In this document: positions 29,829 through 39,455 of the stretch, piece by piece | How positions within the stretch are numbered: the stretch's first letter is position 1 | Layout of the letters: every line of letters begins with the position of its first letter | NCBI GenBank assembly: GCA_938006335.1 | Contig: CALLMF010000031.1 | Location: 1 to 64,000 of the forward strand | Origin: an uncultured Granulosicoccaceae bacterium | Lineage (GTDB): Bacteria > Pseudomonadota > Gammaproteobacteria > Granulosicoccales > Granulosicoccaceae | Length of the DNA stretch: 64,000 nucleotides | Reading direction: 5' to 3' | The notes under the pieces: generated by a model | The model's database searches: none | The model's input: the letters and a program-made list of their open reading frames with translations, nothing else | Told to the model about the DNA's origin: nothing | Made by a program: the position numbers and the translations under genes

Positions 29829-30197
29829 GCGCGTCACGATAGTGGCCTTGAAAGGCCCAGTGGTCAGCAGGCCAGTGGTCAGCTGGATTGGGAGGCCGTC
29901 GCGCAGATGCGCGTTACCGGCGTTACACAAGATCGGTAGCGGGGCCGCGCCGAGGCGGGCACCAGAGGGGAAGCTGGGAGCAAGACACGCGAAGAACCCG
30001 CGGTGGGTTCGGCTTGGGCGTAAGTCCCGGAACTGTCCAGGGAGGGGGATGCAGGGGACGTCGTATTGACGGCCGACACACAGGCGATGGCGATATCCTG
30101 TGCCCGCGAAGGTAACCGTAGCATGTGGAGCCCAGCACGTCTACCCGGCGATATCAGCGCCTGCGTAACCGTATGGCTCGATACCGGGGTCTAGCAA

Positions 30198-30223
30198 GCG
30201 GCGCGCCAACGCGGGCGCGCCGC
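30198..30223. terminator. 10-bp perfect hairpin (gcggcgcgcc-aacgcg-ggcgcgccgc) between trxA and rho, no U-tract
   Basis: Read directly from sequence; lies 22 nt past the trxA stop on the minus strand. Confidence 0.45.
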
Positions 30224-30245
30224 CTGGAATCGTGGACTGCGTGGC

Positions 30246-30572
30246 TCAGACGTTCTGATCGAGGAAGTCGCTGAGCTGGGCCTTGGACAAGGCGCCGATC
30301 TGGGTCGATTCCACTGCCCCGTTCTTGAACAGCATCAATGTCGGGATGCTGCGGATACCGTATTTGGGCGGAGTGTTGGGGTTTTCATCGATGTTGAGCT
30401 TGACGATCTTGACCTTGCCGTCGTACTCCGGCGCGAGGTCCTCGAGCACCGGACCGACGGCCTTGCAGGGCCCGCACCACTCGGCCCAGTAGTCAACGAG
30501 CACGGGCGTATCAGATTTCAGCACCTCCTGCTCGAAGGTGTCATCAGTAATCGCGGTAACATGGTCAGTCAT
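30246..30572 (-). CDS. trxA: Thioredoxin
   Basis: [22 protein letters not shown]; start at MTDHVTAI. Confidence 0.97.
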   Translation of the reverse strand: MTDHVTAITDDTFEQEVLKSDTPVLVDYWAEWCGPCKAVGPVLEDLAPEYDGKVKIVKLNIDENPNTPPKYGIRSIPTLMLFKNGAVESTQIGALSKAQLSDFLDQNV

Positions 30573-30896
30573 GGTGATTCTCGCGTGGGTGTTCAGTTCG
30601 TCGGCGCAAGCCGCTGCTGTCAAGGATTATGGGGGCAAGCCGGGTCTTCGCAATGCTGCAGGTGAGTCAGAGAACCGCAGCCAAGCGGCATGGGCTCATA
30701 AACCGATGGGTGAGGCTTCGACTACCGGACCGATTGATCTCCGGGACATTCCTGTACCGGCACATCACAATCGCCCCATCAGTTTCAGGCACCACAACCC
30801 GAGCCCGGTCTGGTTCGGTGATCTTCCACAGTTGGCCCCTGCTAGGGCCTCCGCATTTGCGTCGCTCGGACCGCGGCGCCACTCTACCAGACCTCA

Positions 30897-32420
30897 ATGA
30901 CTAGCTCAGACAACCCGGCCACACCGGCGTTCCGTGACTTCGGACTGCCCGCTCCGCTCTTGCAAGCCACCGAAGAACTCGGTTTTACCCACAGTACGGA
31001 GATACAGGCGCTCACGCTGCCGGTGATATCCGCCGGTCGGGATGTCGCGGCCCAGGCGCAGACCGGCACCGGCAAGACCGCGGCTTTTCTGCTCGGCAGT
31101 TTCTCCCGCCTGCTGACCACCGAGCCGGCCGAACGCCGCGCCGATCAACCGCGCATGCTGGTCATCGCGCCAACGCGAGAGCTCGCCATCCAGATCGGCA
31201 AGGATGCCCTTTCGCTCGGCAAGCACACATCGCTGAAGACCGCCGTGGTCTATGGCGGCATCGACTACGAGAAACAACGGGACCAGGTAGCTGACGGCAT
31301 CGATGTACTCATCGGTACACCCGGGCGACTGATCGACTACTTCAAACAGAAGGTGTTCGACCTGAAAGCGCTCGAGATCGTCGTACTCGACGAAGCCGAT
31401 CGCATGTTCGACCTCGGCTTCATTGCCGACATCCGGTTCCTGCTGCGGCGCATGCCACCTCCGGGCGAGCGCACCAGCATGCTGTTCTCGGCAACCTTGT
31501 CACACCGTGTCATGGAGCTTGCCTACGAGCACATGGACAAACCCGAGGAGCTGAAGACCGAAACCACCCAGGTCACGGCCGACGGCGTGCGCCAGTCCTT
31601 GTATCAACCCGCATCCGACGAAAAGATTCCGCTGCTGCTCGGGCTGATTCGAGATCTCGAACCTCAGCGTTCGATGATCTTCGTCAACACCAAACGCACC
31701 GCAGAACGCATTGAAAGTTACTTGGTGGGCAACGACATCACCTGCGGCCTGCTGTCCGGCGATGTGAGGCAGAACAAGCGCCAGAAGATTCTGGCGGAGT
31801 TCACCGGCGGAAAGATACCGGTGCTGATCGCAACCGACGTCGCAGCACGCGGACTGCATATCGACGATGTCAGCCACGTGTTCAATTACGACCTGCCGCA
31901 AAACGCCGAAGACTATGTCCATCGTATCGGTCGGACAGCACGTGCCGGCACGCAAGGGGTCGCCGTCAGCTTTGCGTGCGAGAACTACTCGTTCTCCCTA
32001 CCCGAGATCCAGGAATACATCGGCCAGAGCATTCCGTTGGCGCACATTACTGATGAGCTGCTCGTCGAGCCACGTCGCCCCGCTCGCATCGAGCGCGACC
32101 GCGTTGAGCGTCACGGCGAAAAGAAGGGTGGCAAGCGCGGGGGGCCACGCGACAAGCCTTCCGGAGATCGATCCGGGCGCGGACCTCGCTCGGCAGGGCC
32201 ACGCCCGCAGAAGACCGAGAAGGCAGCCGCCGCTGTCGAACCGGCGACAGAAGCAGGTGGAGAAGACGCGCCAAAGAAGAAGCGCCGACGTCGTCGCCGA
32301 CGCAAACCGGGTACTGGCGGTGCCGAGGCATCGGCCAAAACGGGTCACACGGCCTCGGACGCACACGGCAAGAGCAGCGGCAAGAGCAGCGGCAAGAGCA
32401 GCAACGACAGCGCCGATTGA
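30897..32420 (+). CDS. rhlB: DEAD-box ATP-dependent RNA helicase RhlB-like with basic C-terminal tail
   Basis: AQTGTGKTAAFLLGSF, VLDEADRMFDLGF, SATL, HRIGRTARAG; adjacent to trxA/rho. Confidence 0.92.
   Translation: MTSSDNPATPAFRDFGLPAPLLQATEELGFTHSTEIQALTLPVISAGRDVAAQAQTGTGKTAAFLLGSFSRLLTTEPAERRADQPRMLVIAPTRELAIQIGKDALSLGKHTSLKTAVVYGGIDYEKQRDQVADGIDVLIGTPGRLIDYFKQKVFDLKALEIVVLDEADRMFDLGFIADIRFLLRRMPPPGERTSMLFSATLSHRVMELAYEHMDKPEELKTETTQVTADGVRQSLYQPASDEKIPLLLGLIRDLEPQRSMIFVNTKRTAERIESYLVGNDITCGLLSGDVRQNKRQKILAEFTGGKIPVLIATDVAARGLHIDDVSHVFNYDLPQNAEDYVHRIGRTARAGTQGVAVSFACENYSFSLPEIQEYIGQSIPLAHITDELLVEPRRPARIERDRVERHGEKKGGKRGGPRDKPSGDRSGRGPRSAGPRPQKTEKAAAAVEPATEAGGEDAPKKKRRRRRRRKPGTGGAEASAKTGHTASDAHGKSSGKSSGKSSNDSAD
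32367..32402 (+). repeat. Tandem repeat ggcaagagcagc x3 encoding GKSS units in the RhlB tail
   Basis: Three exact 12-bp copies read directly. Confidence 0.9.
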
Positions 32421-32431
32421 CCACGCTGTAT

Positions 32432-32457
32432 CGCCCGTGCATCGCTGTGCGCGGGCG
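32432..32457. terminator. 10-bp hairpin (one G-U pair, 6-nt loop) between convergent rhlB and GNAT genes, no U-tract
   Basis: cgcccgtgca-tcgctg-tgcgcgggcg. Confidence 0.45.
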
Positions 32458-32459
32458 TA

Positions 32460-33098
32460 TCAGATAGCGCTATGCAACCGAACGCGATGCCCTTGCTCAC
32501 CATCGATCTCACTCTCGATGACATCGAATGGCGGTGAAATGAAAAACAGGTGCTTGCCGGCAACGATCAGCTCGGACGCCATTCCACGGGCGCTGAACCC
32601 CTGGCGATAGACGCTTGCAAGATAGGCCTTGTTTCGCCAATGAGTGGTCGTGACGATCGCGCGCAGATTGCCGACATCGATATTGGCGATCGCAAATGCG
32701 GTCATGGCCGCGTGAACGCGCCTGCCGCGAAAGTCAGGCAGTACCTCCACCTTGAACAGATACTGCGTATGGGGCGGTAAGGAAATGCCGATACCCTTGA
32801 ACTGCTCGCCGCCGCGATTGTGACGAGCTGCGACGCTATTACGGACGAAAAAACAGACGCCGACCACCCTGCCGTCAACATGGGCCGCAACTCCGGTGAA
32901 CCTCTGCGTGACGAAATCATCCACGAAGGCCTCGGTGACACTGAAGGCCTGCGAGGATCGGAGTTGCTGGAGTCCATCGACGTCCAGCAGGCGGCACTGC
33001 AGGTCTGCCATGGTGTTTTCAGCCGGTGCCTTGGAGACATCGAGGGTGAGTACCCGAGTGATATCCGACTGGACGAAAAATCGACCCAGGCGGGTCAT
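32460..33098 (-). CDS. GNAT-type acyltransferase
   Basis: YLFKVEVLPDFRGRRVHAAMTAFAIANIDVGNLRAIVTTTHWRNKAYLASVYRQGF (GNAT motif A-like). Confidence 0.6.
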   Translation of the reverse strand: MTRLGRFFVQSDITRVLTLDVSKAPAENTMADLQCRLLDVDGLQQLRSSQAFSVTEAFVDDFVTQRFTGVAAHVDGRVVGVCFFVRNSVAARHNRGGEQFKGIGISLPPHTQYLFKVEVLPDFRGRRVHAAMTAFAIANIDVGNLRAIVTTTHWRNKAYLASVYRQGFSARGMASELIVAGKHLFFISPPFDVIESEIDGEQGHRVRLHSAI

Positions 33099-33249
33099 CG
33101 CGTTGCCTGATGTCATCCGACACAATTCCGAGGCCATTCGCCCGCATGCACTTTATATCGGAACGCAAACATGTGACTCGCCCGAGGCGCTGGCGCGCGC
33201 GGGATTGCTACTATTGGGGCTAGCATAGTCCGGGGCAGGTACCGATGTC

Positions 33250-34257
33250 ATGAACGCCAACTTTCCCATAGCCTGGAGTCCTGAGGAATACGCCAGATTC
33301 GGTACCGTACCGATGGTGAGCCGCCACGACTATCACCAGCGCGAACTGTTCGACAAAACCCAGTTGATTGCACTACTGGACAGCTTCCCGCGCAAGTGGC
33401 TGCAGGCGTTCACGATGGGTCAGGACCCGTGCAAGGCTTCCGAATGGTCGTGCGTCGATATTGCACCCGAGACCGACGGAGCATCACTGTGGAGAGCGGT
33501 CGAAAATGGCCGAATCTGGCTCAACATCACTCACATTGAAGAATACAGCGATGACTACGCATCGCTGGTCAAGGGGATGTACGAGCATTTGGGCCAGCAC
33601 TGCCCACACCTGCAGAACCCGCGCGCAAACTACAGCACACTGTTGATCAGCTCTCCCGGCGCACAGGTCTACTACCACCTGGACGCCGAGCCCAACATGC
33701 TCTGGCACATGCGCGGGCAAAAGAAGGTCTGGATCTATCCTGCCATGGATACCCGACTGGTGCCGCAGGAGTACATCGAAGATATCTATGCGGGAGAGAT
33801 TGACGAGAACCTCCCCTATCGATCCGAATTCGACCAGTTTGCAGAAGAATTTCTGCTCTCGCCCGGTGATGTCGCCTCCTGGCCTCACAACGGTCCCCAT
33901 CGGATAGTCAACCAGGACATGAACGTATCGCTGGCCACCAGCTACTACACACCCAGCATCTACAAGCGTCAGTACGTGCAGCTGGCCAACCGGTTTGTAC
34001 TGCGCGGCCTGGGTATTACTTCACGCAGCATGGCGGAAGATGGCGCATTGCCCGCGTTCAAACGCTTTACCTATCGCGCGGTCAACAAGATTCGACCCTT
34101 TGAACGGCGCGATCGATCAGCAAGCTATATCACTGACTTGCAGGTAGATCCGGATGAGCCGTTGGGGTTGCGCAAGCTTGAAAGCGCTCGACACGCATCA
34201 TTTTCCGCCAAAGGCAGCATCAGCGCAGACAACAACAACCCGTCGTCTGCCGCCTAA
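33250..34257 (+). CDS. Cupin-like / JmjC-type 2OG-Fe(II) oxygenase-like protein
   Basis: HxD...H candidate facial triad: YYHLDAEPN and PHNGPHRIVNQD in a cupin_8-like context. Confidence 0.7.
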   Translation: MNANFPIAWSPEEYARFGTVPMVSRHDYHQRELFDKTQLIALLDSFPRKWLQAFTMGQDPCKASEWSCVDIAPETDGASLWRAVENGRIWLNITHIEEYSDDYASLVKGMYEHLGQHCPHLQNPRANYSTLLISSPGAQVYYHLDAEPNMLWHMRGQKKVWIYPAMDTRLVPQEYIEDIYAGEIDENLPYRSEFDQFAEEFLLSPGDVASWPHNGPHRIVNQDMNVSLATSYYTPSIYKRQYVQLANRFVLRGLGITSRSMAEDGALPAFKRFTYRAVNKIRPFERRDRSASYITDLQVDPDEPLGLRKLESARHASFSAKGSISADNNNPSSAA

Positions 34258-35015
34258 GTGATGTACCCACGCACGCGGTACAGGGCAATGGCCAGCCCTT
34301 CCCGCCACGCCTGGGTACTCTTGAACAGCGCATCGATATGCGGCAGAAAGCCGATCCATCCGGCTGATACGGAGTACAGCGGGTCAACGGTAATCGGACA
34401 CACGGTGAAGCCCAATCCACTGAACGTCGCCGTCGCTCGGTTGGCATGCAGCGACGAGGTGACAAGGGCGATGGGCGGCGTCTGTGCCGGCTCCAGCAAT
34501 GCAGCGAGTTGCTGCGCGTTTTCAATCGTGGACCGACTGATGGATTCGAGCACGATACGGTCCCTGGCAATGCCCTGCTCTGTCAACACGGCAGCCATTA
34601 GGTCGCTGAGCTTGCGCGATGTCTGACCACCGCCCAGCACGTAGAACATCTGCTTCCCACTGTCGAGAGCTGCAGCCCGCAAGGTCCTTGTCAAACTATC
34701 CCTACCGAGAATCTCGTACGGGCTGTCACTGTCCACGTAGGCATCGATACTGGCGCCTGGGACCACAACAGAGGACCGATCCGATATCAGCTCACAGTTC
34801 GCTGAATAGTGCTGGTGCGTGGTTTCCAGTCGACCCACCAAGGCATTCGCGGTTATCGGTGCACTGGCCATCCATAGCGTGCCAGACGCAGCAAGCAGCC
34901 ACCAGGCGGCTGCCTGCGGGAATGGCCGCAGCCGCCAGACTCGGATCAGAGCGATCAACAGCAGACCGAAGACCAGCGTCAACGGCTGCACGATCCAATC
35001 AAGCAGCAACGACAT
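34254..35015 (-). CDS. YdcF/ElyC/SanA-like DUF218 membrane protein
   Basis: MFYVLGGGQTSRKLSDLMAAVLTEQGIARDRIVLESISRSTIENAQQLAALL...ALVTSSLHANRATATF. Confidence 0.85.
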   Translation of the reverse strand: MSLLLDWIVQPLTLVFGLLLIALIRVWRLRPFPQAAAWWLLAASGTLWMASAPITANALVGRLETTHQHYSANCELISDRSSVVVPGASIDAYVDSDSPYEILGRDSLTRTLRAAALDSGKQMFYVLGGGQTSRKLSDLMAAVLTEQGIARDRIVLESISRSTIENAQQLAALLEPAQTPPIALVTSSLHANRATATFSGLGFTVCPITVDPLYSVSAGWIGFLPHIDALFKSTQAWREGLAIALYRVRGYIT

Positions 35016-36186
35016 GGCAGAGATAGCACACCTTGGCAGTCAGAACGGGAACGTCACGGTGGAACATATCACCACCGATGCCGGCTTTGATGCATTGCAG
35101 GATGATTGGCAGCATCTGGCATCGCGTTCTCGTGCAGCCAGCGTGTTCAACGGCTGGCATTGGAACCGTTTGTGGTGGCAACACTATGGTGATCTTGGTG
35201 AACTGTGCATCGTCGTGGTTCGGATCAACAACACGGTACGGATGATCGCGCCGTTCTACGTGTGCAGGACACGCATGTTCAGAATCTGGCCTGTCAAGAC
35301 GTTGAAATTCATCGGTACGGGTGGGGATACATCACCGGACGATCTGGACGTGCTGTACGACCAACCGTTTCAAGCCGTCACACTGAGTGCAGTAGCGCAA
35401 TCCATACTGCGATCGCTACCGGAATTGGCCAGAATCTCACTCGCTGATGTACCTGCTCAGTCGCCACTGCTTGACGAGCTCACAACGTCTGATGCCGCCA
35501 ATGGCTGGTCGTCCCCCCGCCTCTGGAAAACACAGCGGCGCGTTCAACAGTTGCCCGACTCACTCGAAACTTACCTTGCGGGTCTTAGCCGCAATGCACG
35601 AAAACACTGGCGACGTCGGACCAAGGCTCTGTCAGCGACTGAAGGCTTCCACTTTTCCCGGTGTACATCTGCACAGGAGGTTGACGATACGTTTGACGAA
35701 CTGGTGAGTCTGCATCGATCTCGTCACGCCACCAAGGGCAAGACTGACAGCTTCAATAGCCATCGCTATCTGCAGTTTCATCGAACACTGATGCACCGAT
35801 TACTGCAATCAGACGAACTCTGGCTCGTGAAACTGCAATTGAATCAGCGCACAGTGGGCGTCGAATACGCGTATCTATGCAACGGTGAGTTAGCCTTTTT
35901 TCAGGCGGGGTTCGATCCTGAGTATCAATCCGTCAGCCCAGGCCACCAATTGATGATGCACATGATCGAGCACGCTATTGCTACAGGTGTAACGTCCATC
36001 GATCTGCTCAAAGGCGACTACGATTACAAGAATTCCTACACCCGGCAATGGCGAACAACCGTCAGTATCGATTGGTGGCGCAGTTCCGTTGTTACCATGC
36101 TCTACCGGCATGCCCGAACGCTGAAGCGTTGGTGGACACGCGCTGCGACGGCGATGACTCGCTGGCGTCGACGTCGCGAGCAATAG
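35014..36186 (+). CDS. CelD/BcsL-type GNAT (Acetyltransf_6-like)
   Basis: FNGWHWNRLWWQHYGDLGELCIVVV...LSRNARKHWRRRTKAL...GHQLMMHMIEHAIATGVTSIDLLKGDYDYKNSYT. Confidence 0.85.
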   Translation: MAEIAHLGSQNGNVTVEHITTDAGFDALQDDWQHLASRSRAASVFNGWHWNRLWWQHYGDLGELCIVVVRINNTVRMIAPFYVCRTRMFRIWPVKTLKFIGTGGDTSPDDLDVLYDQPFQAVTLSAVAQSILRSLPELARISLADVPAQSPLLDELTTSDAANGWSSPRLWKTQRRVQQLPDSLETYLAGLSRNARKHWRRRTKALSATEGFHFSRCTSAQEVDDTFDELVSLHRSRHATKGKTDSFNSHRYLQFHRTLMHRLLQSDELWLVKLQLNQRTVGVEYAYLCNGELAFFQAGFDPEYQSVSPGHQLMMHMIEHAIATGVTSIDLLKGDYDYKNSYTRQWRTTVSIDWWRSSVVTMLYRHARTLKRWWTRAATAMTRWRRRREQ

Positions 36187-36401
36187 CGTGATCAGGCGAT
36201 AGCCAGACAAACGTGCAAACGCCCCACGGCAACCCGACGACCACCAAGCACCGCCGTGGCGAGTCTTGTCCGCTCGCTCATCACAGCATATCGAGCGCCG
36301 CCAGCTACCCTCTAGGCGGTAAACTGAGTGCTCGGACGACTCATCACGGGCACCGACGGGTCAAGTGGCGAGACCCGATGATCCGAAAGCAAAAAACCGA
36401 T

Positions 36402-37085
36402 ATGAATTCAATGAATTACGACTCATCGCGAGCCAGGCACAACATGATCGAGCAGCAGGTGCGTCCGTGGGACGTGCTGGACCAGCGCGTGCTCGACGTC
36501 CTCGCCGAGGTCATCCGTGACGAGTTCGTAGCAGAGGAACAGAAGCAGCTCGCCTACTCGGACTACGAGTTGCCCATCGGCCATGGTCAGCACATGATGA
36601 AGCCGGTTCTCGAAGGCCGTCTGCTGCAGTCACTCGAACTCGCCACCACCGATACCGTGCTCGAAATCGGTGCCGGCACGGGCTACCTGACCGCCTGCCT
36701 TGCACGACTTGCCAAGCAAGTGGACGCCCTCGAGGTCCACCCCGCACTGGCATCGGCCGCCAATGCACGCTTGCAAGCTATCGGCGTGGCCAATGCCACG
36801 GTGCTCGAGCAGGACGCCAACGACATCTGGGATGCACGTGACAGCTACGACGCTATTCTTTTCGGCGGTTCGGTGACCTCCGTGCCCGACTGGTACCGGA
36901 ACAAGATGGCCATTGGCGGGCGTTTGGTGGCCGTCGTGGGCAGCCTGTCCCAGCCCACGATGGAAGCGATTCGCATCGTGCGTGTAAGCGACACCGAGTG
37001 GCTCACTGAAAGCCTGTTCGAAACCTATCTCGCACCCCTTTCCTCATCGACTGACCACGCCGAATCAGCGCCGTTCGTGTTCTGA
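36402..37085 (+). CDS. pcm: Protein-L-isoaspartate O-methyltransferase-like
   Basis: RHNMIEQQVRPWDVLDQRVLDVL...VLEIGAGTGYLTACLARLA; start chosen at MNSMNYDS. Confidence 0.88.
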   Translation: MNSMNYDSSRARHNMIEQQVRPWDVLDQRVLDVLAEVIRDEFVAEEQKQLAYSDYELPIGHGQHMMKPVLEGRLLQSLELATTDTVLEIGAGTGYLTACLARLAKQVDALEVHPALASAANARLQAIGVANATVLEQDANDIWDARDSYDAILFGGSVTSVPDWYRNKMAIGGRLVAVVGSLSQPTMEAIRIVRVSDTEWLTESLFETYLAPLSSSTDHAESAPFVF

Positions 37086-37139
37086 CACAGCTTGGCCCGT
37101 GCCCAACGTTCTGGAACCGATGGTTTGTTGAAAACTGCA

Positions 37140-38477
37140 ATGACTCACTCAACCGATGGCCGTGGCGCGAGCTCCTGCCGCGTGCAATGCAGACGAATCC
37201 TCGCAGCGGCTTGTCTGACGCTGTTCGGGCAAGCGGCGCACGCCGTGGACTTGATGGAGGTCTACGAACTTGCGCAAGACTACGACGCGACCATCCAGTC
37301 CGCCTTTCATGACTTCCAGTCCGCGCAGTACAACGTGCCGGCCGTGCGTTCTGTTTTCCTGCCGCAACTCACCTTCAACGCCCTGGCGGGGCTGACGGAC
37401 TTCAACTCCGACCAGAGCAGTACCTATCTCGACAACACGCTGCAATTGAGCCTGAGCCAAACGCTGTACGACAGGCAAAGTGGCGCCTTGCTCGAGCAGG
37501 CCAAGATCGGTGTCAGTCAGGCCGAGGCCCAGTACGCTGCAGCGGTACAGGACCTGATCCTGCGCGTAGCTACCGCCTATCTGGACATACTACGCGCCGA
37601 AGCCAATGTGGAATTCAGCCAATCGGAACTGCAGGCCATCGCGCGCCAGCGCGAACAAGCCGAACGACGATTCGACGTCGGCCTGGTCGCCGTCACCGAT
37701 GTGCGCACGGCTCAAGCGCAATACGATCTGGCAGTTGCTCAGGAAATCGTGGCATCGAATTCGTTGGAAACCGCGCGAGAAGCGCTACGGGTCATATCCG
37801 GTGTCAACGCCGAGCAGGTCTCGCAACTCGCAAGCGACTACCCGCTTGTGCGTCCGATTCCCGACAACGTCGAGAACTGGGTGGAGCTGGCACAAGCCAC
37901 CAATCTGCCATTGGTTATCGTCCGATTGTCTACCGACAGTGCACGCGCCGCTATCAAGGCGGAACGCGCCCAGCGCTACCCGACCATCAGGTTGACCGCC
38001 AGCGCCAGCGCCCTCAATACGGAGCAGGACCTGCGCGACCGCAGTGCCGAAGCGGGCGAGATTGGCGTACAGGCCACGCTTCCGATCTACAGTGGTGGAC
38101 GAATCAACGCCGAGGTCGCCCAGGCACAAGCCAATTGGCGTTCGGCAACCGCGGACCTTGAAGCGCAAGAACGCGCCGCCGTTCAGCAAGCTCGGGACGG
38201 GTTTCGTGGCGTTGTCGCCTCGATCGCTCAAGTGCGTGCACTGAATCAGGCACTCGTATCGACGCAACAATCGGCCGACGCTGTAGAAGCAGGCTTCCGA
38301 GCCGGAACCCGAACCTCCGTGGAAGTACTCAACGCACTGCGTGATGTATTTCAGGCGCGTGCCGATTACGCCAATGCGCGTTACGACTACATCCTCAGCT
38401 CCTTCAGACTCAAGTCTGCTGCCGGCACCTTGGGCGAGGCGGACCTGCGCGCCGTCAATCGTTTTCTGGTCGACTGA
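37140..38477 (+). CDS. tolC: TolC-family outer membrane efflux protein
   Basis: Signal peptide then DLMEVYELAQDYDATIQSA; two outer-membrane efflux repeats; YNDARYDYILSSFRLKSAAG-like end. Confidence 0.92.
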   Translation: MTHSTDGRGASSCRVQCRRILAAACLTLFGQAAHAVDLMEVYELAQDYDATIQSAFHDFQSAQYNVPAVRSVFLPQLTFNALAGLTDFNSDQSSTYLDNTLQLSLSQTLYDRQSGALLEQAKIGVSQAEAQYAAAVQDLILRVATAYLDILRAEANVEFSQSELQAIARQREQAERRFDVGLVAVTDVRTAQAQYDLAVAQEIVASNSLETAREALRVISGVNAEQVSQLASDYPLVRPIPDNVENWVELAQATNLPLVIVRLSTDSARAAIKAERAQRYPTIRLTASASALNTEQDLRDRSAEAGEIGVQATLPIYSGGRINAEVAQAQANWRSATADLEAQERAAVQQARDGFRGVVASIAQVRALNQALVSTQQSADAVEAGFRAGTRTSVEVLNALRDVFQARADYANARYDYILSSFRLKSAAGTLGEADLRAVNRFLVD

Positions 38478-38525
38478 AGCTCTGTCGCACGTCTCATCGC
38501 GAAACCGCCAGTCAGTGACCTCGAC

Positions 38526-39455
38526 GTGACCACGCCAGCGGGAGAGCCCTTCAACTGGCGCGACTGGACAGCTCCCAGGTACTGGCACACCTGGATGGGT
38601 ATCGGGTGTCTCTGGCTACTGACACGCCTGCCTCTCGACACGGTCCTCGCCTGCGGGCGCTCGCTGGGGCCCTTGGCCATCAGACTGATTCCCGGCAGAC
38701 AACGCATTGTCGCGCGCAATCTGCGCCTGGCCGTACCACAGCTTGATCACGCGGCAGTGGCTGCGCAGTCAAGTCGACATACGGGAATGTCCGCGGCGGA
38801 AATGAGCTGGCTCTGGTTTCGGGGTGCCGATGCGCTGGAGAGACGATTCACCGTGGAAGGTGCAGAGCACGTCGAACGCGCGCTCGCGACCGGGCGAGGC
38901 GTGATTCTGTTGCAGGCTCACTTCACCTGCATCGACGTGTGCGCGAGTGCAATCTGCACGCGCTGGCCGGCGTCGGCCGTCTATGACCCGCCAAAGAACC
39001 CCTTGTTCGGCGCGATACAAGCGAGCGCTCGTCGTCGATACGTGACCGGGATCATTCCGAATCACGACATCCGTAACATGGTGCGACGTTTGAAGCGTGG
39101 GGAGATGGTCTGGTTCTCGCCGGACCAGGCGGTAAGTGCGCGCCGAGGCGGTATCGCGACAAGATTCTTCGATCAACCCGTACTGACATCAAGCGGTACG
39201 GCACGCATTCTGGCGATGACCGGCGCGGTGCTGATTCCATTGACACCCTCACGTTGCGACGATGGCTCGGGCTACCGTCTTCGGTTCGACGAAGCCGTGG
39301 ACATCGATAGCAGTGATGTAACCGCTGCCACTCAAGCGGTCAACGACCTGCTCGAATCGCAAGTGCATCTGCAACCGGGGCAATACCTCTGGTCGCACAA
39401 ACGGTTCAAACCTCCGAGCAAGGACTACCCGGACCCGTACGCTGATATCCCTTGA
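38526..39455 (+). CDS. LpxL/HtrB-type lipid A acyltransferase
   Basis: LATGRGVILLQAHFTCIDVC, VWFSPDQAVS, LESQVHLQPGQYLWSHKRFK; GTG start. Confidence 0.92.
   Translation: MTTPAGEPFNWRDWTAPRYWHTWMGIGCLWLLTRLPLDTVLACGRSLGPLAIRLIPGRQRIVARNLRLAVPQLDHAAVAAQSSRHTGMSAAEMSWLWFRGADALERRFTVEGAEHVERALATGRGVILLQAHFTCIDVCASAICTRWPASAVYDPPKNPLFGAIQASARRRYVTGIIPNHDIRNMVRRLKRGEMVWFSPDQAVSARRGGIATRFFDQPVLTSSGTARILAMTGAVLIPLTPSRCDDGSGYRLRFDEAVDIDSSDVTAATQAVNDLLESQVHLQPGQYLWSHKRFKPPSKDYPDPYADIP

Noticed and set aside
36187-36401. Structured-looking sequence upstream of pcm considered as a possible riboswitch
   Set aside because: Several GC stems but no match by eye to SAM, SAH, glycine, TPP or cobalamin riboswitch cores.
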